Of a DNA stretch of 64,000 nt, positions 1 through 9,638 are shown in pieces. This stretch comes from Tricholomella constricta. Taxonomy: Eukaryota; Basidiomycota; Agaricomycetes; Agaricales; Lyophyllaceae. Below the pieces are notes generated by a model. It was not told the DNA's origin. It ran no database searches and saw only the letters and a program-made list of their open reading frames with translations. The stretch is taken from contig JAACJP010000008.1 in the NCBI GenBank assembly GCA_013368375.1, positions 62,001 through 126,000 of the forward strand, given 5' to 3'. The translations under genes were made by a program, and so were the position numbers. Position 1 is the first letter of the stretch, and each line of letters opens with the position of its first letter.

Positions 1-435
1 TACCTCCATCTTCTCTTGCTCGTTGTACTGCGTATTGTGCGGTACAGGCTGCATGGACATTTGGGGGTACCACGTCGGTTGCGGGTACCCCATGAAACCC
101 GCCATTGATGGCATCTGTTGGAATGCCAGCCCTGGCGGATAAAAACCACCCATAGGTGGTTGTTGCCCTTGGTGGTGCGGTTGGCTCATATGGCCAACCG
201 TCGGAAATGGTTGTTGCCCCTGATGGGGCAGTTGGCTCATATGGCCAACCGGAGGATATTGGTATAGTTGGGGCTGCGAGCCCATGTAAGTTGGGGGCGG
301 GGGCGCATTTTCCGCGCGCCCCTGCACTCCCTCCCCACTTGAACTCGGCCCCGGGTTCGAATTTTGCTGGTCGGTGCGGCTGTCGCCGCCCCGAATCGTG
401 TCGTTGCTGGAAGTTGGTACTTGGCTGGGGTACAT
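1..435 (-). CDS. Partial Pro/Gln-rich ORF running off the left edge
   Basis: An open frame begins at ATG 435 and stays open for 145 codons to the window edge, so the 3' end is missing. The product is low-complexity, rich in Pro, Gln, Gly and Met. It carries two copies of a 17-residue unit containing VGHMSQ and GQQP. An in-frame TAG lies upstream of the ATG, which fixes this as the first usable start in the frame. I recognise no domain. It lies just beyond the chromodomain end of the neighbouring chromovirus, where a 3' LTR would be expected. It could therefore be the gag start of another element or the first exon of a host gene. Function is unknown. Confidence 0.35.
   Translation of the reverse strand, partial: MYPSQVPTSSNDTIRGGDSRTDQQNSNPGPSSSGEGVQGRAENAPPPPTYMGSQPQLYQYPPVGHMSQLPHQGQQPFPTVGHMSQPHHQGQQPPMGGFYPPGLAFQQMPSMAGFMGYPQPTWYPQMSMQPVPHNTQYNEQEKMEV
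158..259. repeat. 51-bp tandem repeat, two copies
   Basis: Units 158-208 and 209-259 both begin GGTTGTTGCCC and share the block GTTGGCTCATATGGCCAAC. The 51-bp period is a multiple of three and keeps the minus-strand Pro/Gln-rich frame open. Confidence 0.7.
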
Positions 436-569
436 GTTGGTTTGTGTTGAAAGGGTTGAAAATCGGTTGCGCGTCTAGCGCCAAACATATTTAACCTTCT
501 GTCATAACTTTTGATGGTTATGTAATTTTCCTGATCGCCGTGGTCACATGACCGCACCACATTCTAGGT

Positions 570-809
570 TCATCGCGGTAATGTCGACGCGCTCTTCATC
601 CCTTGCAATTCCAAGTAGCGATCAAGTGCCGCTAACTTGTTACAATTGGTGTGCGGTTCCCAGGTGGTGTCTCCCAGGCTCCACCTGACCTGATATTCCA
701 CAGTATTATTTTGGGTCCATCTATGGCCCAAAATGTCTTCTACGAACCATTTGTGATTATCCGGCGCCCCAAAATCGTAGGGCTCCGGATGAGTTCTATT
801 AGGGAACAT
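570..809 (-). pseudogene. Chromodomain tail of the chromovirus integrase, severed by the LINE
   Basis: The 79-residue piece contains a chromodomain: WFVEDILGHR, then YQVRWSLGDTTWEP, ending in a short basic tail and a stop at 570. Chromodomains at integrase C-termini direct chromovirus insertion to marked chromatin. The codons immediately left of the LINE follow in frame from the integrase codons immediately right of it, so this is the true C-terminus of the same protein. The Met at 809 is an internal codon, not a native start. Confidence 0.85.
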
Positions 810-814
810 CGTAT
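806..814. repeat. Target-site duplication, 3' side of the LINE
   Basis: ACATCGTAT here is repeated exactly at 5968-5976, on the other side of the LINE. Nine base pairs is within the range made by APE-type LINE integration. Confidence 0.85.
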
Positions 815-848
<34 letters not shown>

Positions 849-3800
849 TGGTGCGGTGTGTCAGGTAGCGACAACTCACAAAGTCAGCCTCGCTACCTCG
901 CTTTGTATCGACGGAGAGTTTCACTCCGTATCATAGAGAATAATAGTAAACCACGACGAGGAAATGTTTTATACACGAATGCATTTAAAATGCAGACAGT
1001 GTGGGAATCGGCGACAGATATCATCAGCAGCCATGGTAACTCCTCTTTCGATTCATTATTACCAATGACTGCTAACGATTTCTCCCTCTCGGGCGTTCTG
1101 TCCCTCTACCCACTAAAACCCCGGTTTTAGCGTACCAGTTTTCTGGTAAGTTTTCTTCATTTTGAAGTGTGTTCTTCCAAGTTTGTCTAACTAGGGAGGA
1201 GCGTATGGCTTTACGGCCGTACCTCATATTGTCTGTCATGAGGCAGTCGAATTTAAGGCGTCGGTTTATGGCCTCGTACCACCTGTTTTCTGCTTCTACT
1301 TTGGTGTGTTTTTTCTCTGGGTCAGAGTCTCTCCCAATGCGCCATTCGCAGCGGAGCTTCCATATTAGATGTGTAGATTCTGTCATGATAATTTTGTATA
1401 GGCGACTAGCACCGACTCTGGGTTTCCCTTTTTCGTCCTTGAAGCTTACCAGGGCGCATCCAAGTTGCATTCCTATTGTCGGCTGGAACCACGGGAGGCC
1501 TTTTCGGGACCATAGGTTTTCGGCTAGACGCCATATCGTGTCTTGACAGGAATCCGGACATTCGGTGAGTATATGGTCCATTGACTCTTCTGTGTTACAT
1601 GTTTGACATTGCGACCTATGTTCGAAGTTTGTTATGCGCGACCAGAAGTCTCCTATGGGATAGGAATTGTGCATTGTTCGCCACAAGAAGGCACTGATGT
1701 TTCGTGATATGTCTTTACATTGGAGGGAGTTCCATATACGTCTGTCCGACGGTAGGTTGCCCACATTATCTTTTATCGTATGTCTGACCATATCAAGGTG
1801 TATCAGTGTCTTTCGGCGTATTTTAACGGTTGATAGCTCCATTATGCCCTGGTATAGAAGCGCTTGGGTCACTGTGGTCAGTTTGGCGCCTGATAGGTCG
1901 AAATTTGGGGGGATTTGGAGGTCAACGGCATCGGCATTCGTGGGGTCTTTCATTGCCCCTTCATTTGCGAGGGCGTCGGCCCCATCATTCCCCATATTAC
2001 CGCTATGACCTTTCACTTTTGTGAAGAGGGTTTTTCCTTTTCTCATTCGAAGTTGTGCGACTGTTGCTTTTAGGATATCTTTGTTCAGCACTCCAATCCA
2101 GCCCTTATCTTCCCAGGCGGTTAGGTTTTTAGTAAGTCCGTCAATTACTATTTTGGAGTCACTCAGAATGTGGAGCGTGGCATTAGGGGGGGCCCTCTGT
2201 GCGGCAATTAGGATGGCGGTCGCTTCACCAGCGTTGTTCGACTGCTCCATATTTGGAGGCAGTCTGATGGCTAGGTTCCGTTCGTCATTTTCACCGTACC
2301 ACAGGCCACTTCCTGCGCGTGCGTCTTCGTCGCCATTTGCGATGCATGAGCCGTCCGTCCAGACTTCTATGACTTGGTCTCCTTCTGTGTCGTCATGGGT
2401 CTGCGTTGCCGGTACGTTGGTTTTCGTTTCTTTATTTACAAAGATTCGTAGACCGTTTGTTAGGCCTCCTCCGGTGGTGTAGTTTTGGTTGAAAGCTACG
2501 GGGACATCAGTGTCATTTTCTCTTGGTTCAGCCGCTTCCGGGTCTTCGGCTTGTGCGATATGGAGGGCGTGGTTAACTTTGGGGTTCCATTTATTGCTAA
2601 GTGTATTTAGTGACTTTCGTCCTGCTTTTTTGCATTTATCGGGGTTTAAGCAGCCATTCAGGCGTGATTTTCGGCAGCATGCGCATGCGCAGTTTATTCT
2701 TTCTTTGTGCACACGCTCGCCGGGGGCTGGGTGTTCATCTACATAGGCTTCCATTTCACCGACTGTTGTAATGTGGTGGTTGCTCCGTTGGCAGCGGGCC
2801 CACTCGTCGTTATTTGTGAGGGTCTTGTCGTCGCTTACTCCGATGTGATACCACATTGGCATGCTATTTTTCAGGTCTGTGCTTAGGGCGATTGGTGCGA
2901 AGGAGGCGTTATATTTGTCTGCAGTGCGTATCATTTTTATCAAGGACTCGGGTAGTGATGTATTCGTTGACCGTGTCTTAATTTTATAGTTCTGAAGGTA
3001 AGGGTTTACGATTGAGGTTTCATCGCGCACTCGGCGACGTGTTGATATGTTACGATTCATCAGTTCGTCTGCCACTTTGGCCCATCGTGGACGGTCGTTA
3101 TCTAGCCTGAGGTACGATTTCAGTTTAGTAAGTTCTATCGCTTCGTTTCTGGCTTTTATATTTAGGCATTTCTGACCCCCCTTATATTTTTCTTGGTTTA
3201 GTGTTGTCTGGTTTACGGGTGGGATTTTTGTTCCGTTCCACATGTAGTCCCGGCACGCTTTGTCGAGGCGATTTTCTATAGCTTTAGGCATGCCTTGTAC
3301 CCTGGTAAGGAACTGCGTGTAGCCACCAATGATGGACTTCAGGATGAGGGATCTTCCTTTCAAGGTTGGACGTCCCTTATTCCACATTTCCAGGTCTCTA
3401 GTGATTTTGTCCATTACAGGTGTCCAGATGTTGAGCTGGTCGATATGGTTTCCGACAAAAGCTCCTAGGACCCGTGTGGGTTCACCGTCATCTGCGATAC
3501 GGATGTTAGCTGGGATTATGGGTGAGTCGTGCTTAAACGTTCGGCTTTCGATGACACTTTTCCTGTAGTCTTCATTTCCTACGGGGATTATTGTGGTCTT
3601 GGGTACGTTGAAATTCGCTCCGGAAACATCGCACCATTTGACTAAAATATTTTGGAGGTCCGGGAAGTTGTCATTTTGGGATAGGAAGACAGTGGTATCG
3701 TCTGCGAACAAGGTAGCGATTAGTCTTTCGCATTCATCTTTTATTTGGAAGCCCTCGAGATTTGAGTTTCGAAGCATCTGGGCGAGGGATTCAATGGCGA

Positions 3801-5967
3801 GGTTGAAGAGGAGACATGAGAGTGGGTCGCCCTGTCGTACACCTCGTGTTACTTTATATGGTGTGCTAATCTCTCCATTTAGGATTACCACCGTTTCTGC
3901 ATCGGAGTATAGGTGTTTTACGGTCGATATGAACTCTTCGGGGAAGTTGAATTTTAGCATACTCTTCCAGAGGAAGGTGTGATTTATCCTGTCGTAGGCC
4001 TTTTCCTGATCGAGACAGACTATGGCGCCATTTTCATCTTGGGCTTCGCAGCGGCTAATGATCATTTTGATTAGTTCGGTTTGGTCCTCGATCCTCCGGC
4101 CTTTCATGAAACCTGCCTGGTCTCGGTGGATAAGTTCTGGTACTGCTTTTGAGAGTTTAGAGGTAAGCGCTCTTGTGAAGATTTTATAGTCTGAGTTTAG
4201 GACTGTAATTGGTCTGTAGTTGCTAATGTCTGTTCTGTCATTTTTCTTATATAGTGGGCACATCCAGCCTTTGGAGAAGTCGGTGTGTTTTTCGACGCCA
4301 TGTTGTTCAATGTCGTTGAAAACTTTGGTAAGGGCGGTTACTATGTCGAAAGATTTATCATCATTTTCGTTGCGCTGCTCGAATTTCTCTAACATTATGA
4401 TCCATAGTTCATGTGTAAGGCCATCTATACCGGGTGATTTGCCTTTTGGTAAGTCCCGTATAGCTTGACGCACTTCTTGTTTGCTAATACCGTGTGCCAG
4501 TTCGGCCTTTTTTTCTTCCGCTAGGGATTTGTTTAGGTGGCGGAGGACTTCCTCGGTCTCGGTATCGATGTCTAGACCTTCCGGGATTTCCTCCTTTTGG
4601 AGGCTTTCGTGGTACTGTCTGGCGATTTGCGCCATCTCGGAAGATTTACGACTTAGTGTGGGGGGATCTACATTGGGTTTCTTTAGAGCTGCTATAGTAT
4701 CTCTCGGTTTTTTTGGCTTGTTCAGCTGATACCAGAACTTGGAGTTCGTCTCGTTCTCTAGACGGCACTTCGTGGCGAGGTTGTCTCTCGCTCTGTTATG
4801 ACGGATTTTCTCCAGTTGGGTAATTCTCTCATCCAGGAGGGCTGTGGTGGTGCGTTTTTCTTCGTCGTTTATTTCGGCGTTATTTACTAGTTCATCTCTG
4901 TCTTTCCCCAGGTTATTTATAGTTTTTTGGATTTTTGGCATTACCGATTTGGCATATTTGCGGATGGTGGCAGCTAGCTTATCTTTGAAGATTTTGTGTT
5001 CACGCTGTGGGTTGTTATTCTCGTCTCTGGGTTTGTTATCGAGTTCATCGAGTTTTGTTTGGTATAGCATGCTAAGCTCCGTAATTTGGTTGACAAGGTC
5101 TTTATGGCGTAGTAGAGTGTTTGGGATAGCATATCTGCCTTTCCCGAGGTGGGGGGCAGCGGGGTTGAGAAGGCGTACCGATACGAGTTTGTGGTCAGTG
5201 CTGATTCCTGTGTTCGTGATCTCCCACTGATGACTGAATCTGGTCAGGTTTTCTGCGATATAGATCCTATCGAGGCGGGATTGTGAGTCTCCGTTCTCTG
5301 TGCGAAAAGTGAACTTCCGCGTTGTGGGGTATGTTTGTCTCCAGCCATCCACCAGGCCAAATTTGGATTTGAGGCTGCTTAGCGCTTCTGTAGGGGCTTG
5401 TGGGGGGGCTCTGGCTGGCAGTCGATCCATAGAGTCCTCTATGAGGTTTAGGTCACCGAGGAGGACATCAGGTTTGGTATATGACCCGTCTCTCCATTTT
5501 TGTTCTAGGTCTTCCCAGAAGTTTGTATTGTCGGCTGTAGCATTTGGTGCGTAAACGCCTAAAATTTTTGTAACATTGTTTTCGTGCCATGGCAGATGTA
5601 ATAAGATTGCTCTCCCAGGGATGGGTTCGTCTACCTTTGCTTCCTTCCATCGTGTGGTACGTTTGTTCAGAACGAATGCTATTCCTCTCGCGTTTGGATT
5701 TTCTCGATCCCAGCTGTTAAGGAGGTGCATGTTCTCACCGAAGGTCTGTTGTATTTCGTCTCGGCGTGTGTCGTTAAGATGTGCTTCCTGGATGGTTATT
5801 ACATCTAGGCATTGTTCGCGCATGATTTGCCACAAGTGTGGCCATTTTCCTCGGGTGCTATGTGACCCTCCCCCTTTGATATTTAGGGTTGCTAGACCGA
5901 GGCTTCCGCGCTTGGATTTGTTACTCTTTGGTCTCTCTGGGGGTTCCAGTCTCTGAGGGCCTGCGTT
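815..5967 (-). mobile_element. Tad-like non-LTR retrotransposon (LINE), poly(A)-tailed, nested in the chromovirus
   Basis: The element is bounded by the 9-bp duplication ACATCGTAT. At its 3' end (low coordinates) it has a 30-nt A run (T run at 817-846 on the plus strand) followed by a 225-bp 3' UTR. Inside is one long frame with APE endonuclease, reverse transcriptase, RNase H and a C-terminal zinc finger. No ORF1 (gag-like) is present, and the endonuclease begins within about 30 codons of the 5' junction. The copy is therefore 5' truncated, almost exactly at the start of ORF2. Confidence 0.9.
817..846 (-). repeat. Poly(A) tail of the LINE
   Basis: An uninterrupted run of 30 T on the plus strand, equal to A on the element strand, directly follows the 3' UTR and precedes the target duplication. 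Its length and purity suggest a recent insertion. Confidence 0.9.
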
Positions 5968-5979
5968 ACATCGTATCAT
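1072..5979 (-). CDS. LINE ORF2 protein: APE endonuclease, reverse transcriptase, RNase H
   Basis: This 1,635-residue frame has no internal stop. The endonuclease lies near residues 28-270 (LNIKGGG, TIQEAH, GDLN, SRLDRIY, STDHKLV). The reverse transcriptase covers about 510-800, with GIDGLTHELW, a QAGFMKGR block, RQGDPLSCLLFN and the catalytic LFADD near residue 758. RNase H covers about 1205-1340 (WTDGSC, SDSKIVIDG, KGHSGNMGNDGADALA). A C-x2-C-x7-H-x4-C knuckle is near 1455. These parts nick the target, copy the RNA and remove it. The ATG and the first few codons lie in the flanking chromovirus DNA or the target duplication, not in the element. The true ORF2 may therefore have begun further 5', and ORF1 is lost. 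All catalytic motifs I can see look intact. Confidence 0.9.
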   Translation of the reverse strand: MIRCNAGPQRLEPPERPKSNKSKRGSLGLATLNIKGGGSHSTRGKWPHLWQIMREQCLDVITIQEAHLNDTRRDEIQQTFGENMHLLNSWDRENPNARGIAFVLNKRTTRWKEAKVDEPIPGRAILLHLPWHENNVTKILGVYAPNATADNTNFWEDLEQKWRDGSYTKPDVLLGDLNLIEDSMDRLPARAPPQAPTEALSSLKSKFGLVDGWRQTYPTTRKFTFRTENGDSQSRLDRIYIAENLTRFSHQWEITNTGISTDHKLVSVRLLNPAAPHLGKGRYAIPNTLLRHKDLVNQITELSMLYQTKLDELDNKPRDENNNPQREHKIFKDKLAATIRKYAKSVMPKIQKTINNLGKDRDELVNNAEINDEEKRTTTALLDERITQLEKIRHNRARDNLATKCRLENETNSKFWYQLNKPKKPRDTIAALKKPNVDPPTLSRKSSEMAQIARQYHESLQKEEIPEGLDIDTETEEVLRHLNKSLAEEKKAELAHGISKQEVRQAIRDLPKGKSPGIDGLTHELWIIMLEKFEQRNENDDKSFDIVTALTKVFNDIEQHGVEKHTDFSKGWMCPLYKKNDRTDISNYRPITVLNSDYKIFTRALTSKLSKAVPELIHRDQAGFMKGRRIEDQTELIKMIISRCEAQDENGAIVCLDQEKAYDRINHTFLWKSMLKFNFPEEFISTVKHLYSDAETVVILNGEISTPYKVTRGVRQGDPLSCLLFNLAIESLAQMLRNSNLEGFQIKDECERLIATLFADDTTVFLSQNDNFPDLQNILVKWCDVSGANFNVPKTTIIPVGNEDYRKSVIESRTFKHDSPIIPANIRIADDGEPTRVLGAFVGNHIDQLNIWTPVMDKITRDLEMWNKGRPTLKGRSLILKSIIGGYTQFLTRVQGMPKAIENRLDKACRDYMWNGTKIPPVNQTTLNQEKYKGGQKCLNIKARNEAIELTKLKSYLRLDNDRPRWAKVADELMNRNISTRRRVRDETSIVNPYLQNYKIKTRSTNTSLPESLIKMIRTADKYNASFAPIALSTDLKNSMPMWYHIGVSDDKTLTNNDEWARCQRSNHHITTVGEMEAYVDEHPAPGERVHKERINCACACCRKSRLNGCLNPDKCKKAGRKSLNTLSNKWNPKVNHALHIAQAEDPEAAEPRENDTDVPVAFNQNYTTGGGLTNGLRIFVNKETKTNVPATQTHDDTEGDQVIEVWTDGSCIANGDEDARAGSGLWYGENDERNLAIRLPPNMEQSNNAGEATAILIAAQRAPPNATLHILSDSKIVIDGLTKNLTAWEDKGWIGVLNKDILKATVAQLRMRKGKTLFTKVKGHSGNMGNDGADALANEGAMKDPTNADAVDLQIPPNFDLSGAKLTTVTQALLYQGIMELSTVKIRRKTLIHLDMVRHTIKDNVGNLPSDRRIWNSLQCKDISRNISAFLWRTMHNSYPIGDFWSRITNFEHRSQCQTCNTEESMDHILTECPDSCQDTIWRLAENLWSRKGLPWFQPTIGMQLGCALVSFKDEKGKPRVGASRLYKIIMTESTHLIWKLRCEWRIGRDSDPEKKHTKVEAENRWYEAINRRLKFDCLMTDNMRYGRKAIRSSLVRQTWKNTLQNEENLPENWYAKTGVLVGRGTERPRGRNR
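5968..5976. repeat. Target-site duplication, 5' side of the LINE
   Basis: This is the second copy of ACATCGTAT, matching 806-814. The chromovirus integrase frame reads directly up to it. Confidence 0.85.
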
Positions 5980-7235
5980 TTGTTGCGTAGTATGGACGCA
6001 ACATCGATATGTGAAATGTTGGATGTATCCGGCGCTCCATGAGTGCCGTAGGTAATTCCAACGTATAGTTCGACGTGTCTGGCATGGCCTTCAGTACTTT
6101 GTAGGGCCCGACGAATTTCGGGCACAATTTACAGGCACGTCCCTTGGGAAGGTTCAAGTTCTTGGTGGATAAATACACCAAGTCACCCCCCTTTATTTCT
6201 GGACCAGCGGATCGACGCCTGTTTGCCTCGCGCGTTTGAAATACACGCGCTTCGATTATAGCGTCATGCGCCTCCGCTATGTTCTGCAATGCGCGTTCAG
6301 CGTACTCTCGAATTCCCTTCGGTATTACGCTGTCTGAGCGTATCTCTTTCAACATGGACGGCATGTATCCACTATTCAGCTCAAATGGAGCGAACTTGGT
6401 GGTAGCCGATACGCTCGCATTTATCGCGAACTCAGCCATGGGTATACAATCTACCCAATCCTTTTGGTCATGCCTCACAACAGCGCGAAATATCTGGCCA
6501 ATACTACGATTGGCTCGCTCCGTCTGTCCATCCGTTTGAGGATGGAAAGATGTCGACATTAGGAGCTTAGCTCCTAATAATTTATGTAGTTCGCGCCACC
6601 AGCGTGAAGTAAACTTAGAGTCTCGATTGCTTACGATCGAGCTTGGCAGGCCATGTAGCCTGACGATCTCCCGTAGGTATACCCATGATAATTGGGCTGC
6701 TGTCATCGTCGTATGTATGGGTATCATATGCACCATACTTGTCATACGACAAATTACTACCCATAGATAGTTATATTCCTTTGATTCTGGAAATGGACCG
6801 ATAAAGTCCATTCCGATAGAATCCCAAGGCTTAGTTGGTACTGGCAGGGAGTGTAGTTTCCCTGACGGTTTCTGATTCGATGTCTTGATCTGCTGGCAGT
6901 ACTCGCACATTTTACAAAACATACGCACGGTAGTGGCTAGTGATGGCCACCAATACCATCGTCGAATATATTCAGTAGTCCGTTCGGCACCGAAATGGCC
7001 CATAGTTTTATGGGCTTGCTCAACAATTGTCATGATGAGCTCAGGTTCTTGCGGTATGCATAGGACGCTATCATTTATAGTGTTCGTGGTCCAAATGAGA
7101 TTGTCTTTCGTGGTGAACGTACGAAAGTCTGTTGGGTTAGCGAGAATAACTGAAAATAGTTTATCCTTTGGGTATCCAAGGATAACATTGTGACGGATCT
7201 TTTCATCCGTTTTGTCTGGGGGAGGAGCAACTGTT
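5977..7235 (-). pseudogene. Chromovirus integrase (zinc-binding and catalytic core)
   Basis: This is an integrase of the D,D(35)E family. The zinc-binding part has the pattern H-x3-H then C-x2-C (HKTMGHFG ... MCEYC). The core has GMDFIGPFP and DGQTERANR. The second catalytic Asp is replaced: the codon at 6626-6628 reads AAT, giving VSNRDSKF where the family has SDR. A GPF/Y-like C-terminal block (FVGPYKVL ... HPTFHISMLRPY) precedes the LINE junction. The frame is open upstream of Met 7033 to the MITE at 7236, so that Met is not a native start. The product would join the RNase H part upstream and the chromodomain downstream. It is inactive as it stands. Confidence 0.9.
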
Positions 7236-7254
7236 AGTGTTTGAGGGTCGTGTT
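7228..7254. repeat. MITE left end: 8-bp target duplication plus 19-bp terminal inverted repeat
   Basis: GCAACTGT at 7228-7235 is followed by TAGTGTTTGAGGGTCGTGT at 7236-7254. The repeat is the exact reverse complement of 7803-7821. Confidence 0.92.
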
Positions 7255-7821
7255 ACACCAACTGCAAACAACTGAAACTCAACTCGACTGCAACTGGAAA
7301 CAACCCGACTTCCAGTTGCAGTTGGAGACAAAAAATTTATCAGTTGCAGTTGCAGTTGCACAGAATTCTGAGCACTCAGCAACCGGTTGCGACCGGTTGC
7401 AACTGGTCATGACTGATTGCAACATGACCACTGGTCATGGACCACTTGATGCAAGATCTTGCACCTCAGCTCAGTCAATCACTAAGGTACTGATACCTCA
7501 GACCTTATTTTACCTTGTAATACTTATATACACCAGTTCCTGCCCAACATATATCACTGTCTTTACACTGCAGAACTTGTAGTGTAAGAATTGCACTGTT
7601 TAGTACACTCCAAAGCAGTTACGACCGGTCGTGACCGGTTACAACCGGTGTCAGGTCATAACCAGTTGTAACCGGTTGCAACTGGTCATGCGACCGATAC
7701 CAACCGGTTGCAGGCAGTCGAGTTGTCAGTTGGACCTTTGAAGAGACTTTTACGACCAGTCGAGGTCATGTCAGGGCTGAAAATGACAAAAGACTGGACC
7801 CGACACGACCCTCAAACACTA
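7236..7821. mobile_element. hAT-type MITE (586 bp) inside the chromovirus
   Basis: It has perfect 19-bp terminal inverted repeats beginning TAGTG and an 8-bp target duplication, both hallmarks of hAT transposons (TAGNG-type ends, 8-bp duplications). It has no coding capacity of its own. The interior is packed with repeated CAACCGGTTG-like and AACTGGTCATG-like words, typical of subterminal transposase-binding repeats. Removing the element plus one target copy leaves the chromovirus frame continuous between RNase H and integrase, so it inserted into an existing element. It must have been mobilised by a hAT transposase encoded elsewhere. Confidence 0.9.
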
Positions 7822-7829
7822 GCAACTGT
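7803..7829. repeat. MITE right end: 19-bp terminal inverted repeat plus 8-bp target duplication
   Basis: ACACGACCCTCAAACACTA at 7803-7821 is followed by GCAACTGT at 7822-7829, the same 8 bp found at 7228-7235. Confidence 0.92.
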
Positions 7830-9638
7830 GTCCCTCCCGAGGACAATATCTCCAACCGTACGTTCCCGTTCGGTTGGACTCATGCTTTTCTGAGGGTGTG
7901 ACGATGGTCCGGATGCGATACTTGGTGCCGCAGCCTCCATTATCTGAGCTTCGACATCTCAATCCTCCTGGCGTTCTTGAAGACGCTTGCTTCGACGTAT
8001 TTCTACGTCTTTCATCGCTCGAATCTCAACTACTTTTTCCATGATTTCATGGTATCGTGGTACTGGTAGATCTTCACCAGTAGGATCGATTCTAGCATCA
8101 GCAGCTACGAAGTCGTGGATGTCGTAATGATCTTGATGGTTATCGCTCTCGAAGTATCGCGATAGACAGTCGGCGACTTTATTCAGTTCGCCTTTCACGT
8201 AGGTAATGTCGAAGTTAAATCGCGACATGTATTCCATCCATCAACGCTGCCTAGGTGATAAATTCACCTGGGTCTTAAAGAATTCGAGGGCTTTGTGGTC
8301 GGTAATGATGTGGATTTTATAGCCCACAAGTTTATCCTCCCACTTAAGTAATGCTTCGAGAATAGCTAAAGTCTCGAGTTCATGCACAGCGTAATTCTGC
8401 TGTGCATTAGTGAATTTTTTGGACATGAATCCAGCCGGCTGAGCTTGGATCCATGTAGGTCCTTGACCATACATCACACCGACGCCTGACTTGGAGGCGT
8501 CACATATAATCCAAATTGGTTCGCCTGTCTTCGGTTGAATCGGCCGAATAATTGGCGTTGTGCAGCATATATGCTTTATCATTTCAAAGCATCGTTGATG
8601 AATTGGTCTCCAATAAAATGGCGACCCATTCTTGGTCATCACCATTAGTGGACCAGTGTACGCAGATATATCTGGGAGAAACTGTCCCAGATAGTTAACA
8701 AGTCCAACGAATCGTTGGATATCGTTGTAATTCTGGGGTATCCTCCAGTCACGGATCCGTGCCAGTTTGTCAGCGTCAGGGTGAATTCCTTGGTCGTCAA
8801 TAATGTGACCAAGGCAATCAACGCGGTCCAAATACAATTCGCATTTCTTCCATTTAAGGTAGAGTGATTGTTCGCGTAATCGTTCGAACACAACTCGTAA
8901 GTGGTCTTCATGTTCCTCAATAGAGTTCGAGAATATGAATATATCGTCCAAGTATACATGCATGAACTTCCCAATGACGTCCCGAAAGATGGACGTCATT
9001 AATCGTTGAAATGTCGCGGGAGCATTACAGTCCCTGATTTGCATGATGTTACTGATGTATGTTCCCGCTATCGTTGCGAAGGTGGTTTTGTGTACATCTT
9101 TTTCAAGGATGCGTACTTGTTCATACGCATCCGTTAAATCAATTTTTGAACGTATTTTTCCCCTAGCGACATCCTCGCGAATGACTTCCTGGTCTGGCAA
9201 GGGTGTAACGTCCTTGATCGTGTTATCGTTACGCTGTCTTGCGTCCAAGGGTGTTCTCAGGGAGCCGTCTTTTTTTGGGATACACAGCAGCGGCGCTGCT
9301 TGCTTCACCGAACGCGGCTCCCACCATTTAGAGTCCGTATACCGATTGACCTTCACGTAGAATTCCTCGCGAAGGGACATTGGACACCTCAGCGCGTAGT
9401 ACTGGTACTGTTTCTCATCATCGACGAGAGTAATCTTGTGATTGACTTCCCGCCAGGGTGGTAACTGTTGTTTCGTACCACCCACCATATCTTCGAATTC
9501 ATCATGCCATTGCTGGCAAAGTCGTGGATAATCTTCCGCGGTAAGGCCTCCATTGGGTGCCTTACCTTTCCCGTTAACTGTTCTTGCAGCCCGGATATGC
9601 GCTGTGTCTTTATTGCTTGGTTTACGATCGAACCTAGC
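7830..9638 (-). pseudogene. Chromovirus reverse transcriptase and RNase H
   Basis: The frame enters from 9638 without a native start. Reverse transcriptase motifs are clear: LCIPKKDGS, DLTDAYEQVRI, NAPATFQRLM and the catalytic VYLDDIFIFS. RNase H follows: IICDASKSGVGV, HELETLAILEAL and ITDHKALEFF. The frame is cut by TGA at 8241-8243, inside the conserved RQR*WMEYMS block, and by TGA at 7959-7961 in the linker to integrase. A Gly-to-Arg change is likely in MQIRDCNAP (the family has MQIGD). Each stop needs only one C-to-T change from CGA. Confidence 0.9.

Noticed and set aside
7241..7582. 113-residue plus-strand frame inside the MITE
   Set aside because: It reads through palindromic repeats, has no domain, and its boundaries ignore the MITE ends.
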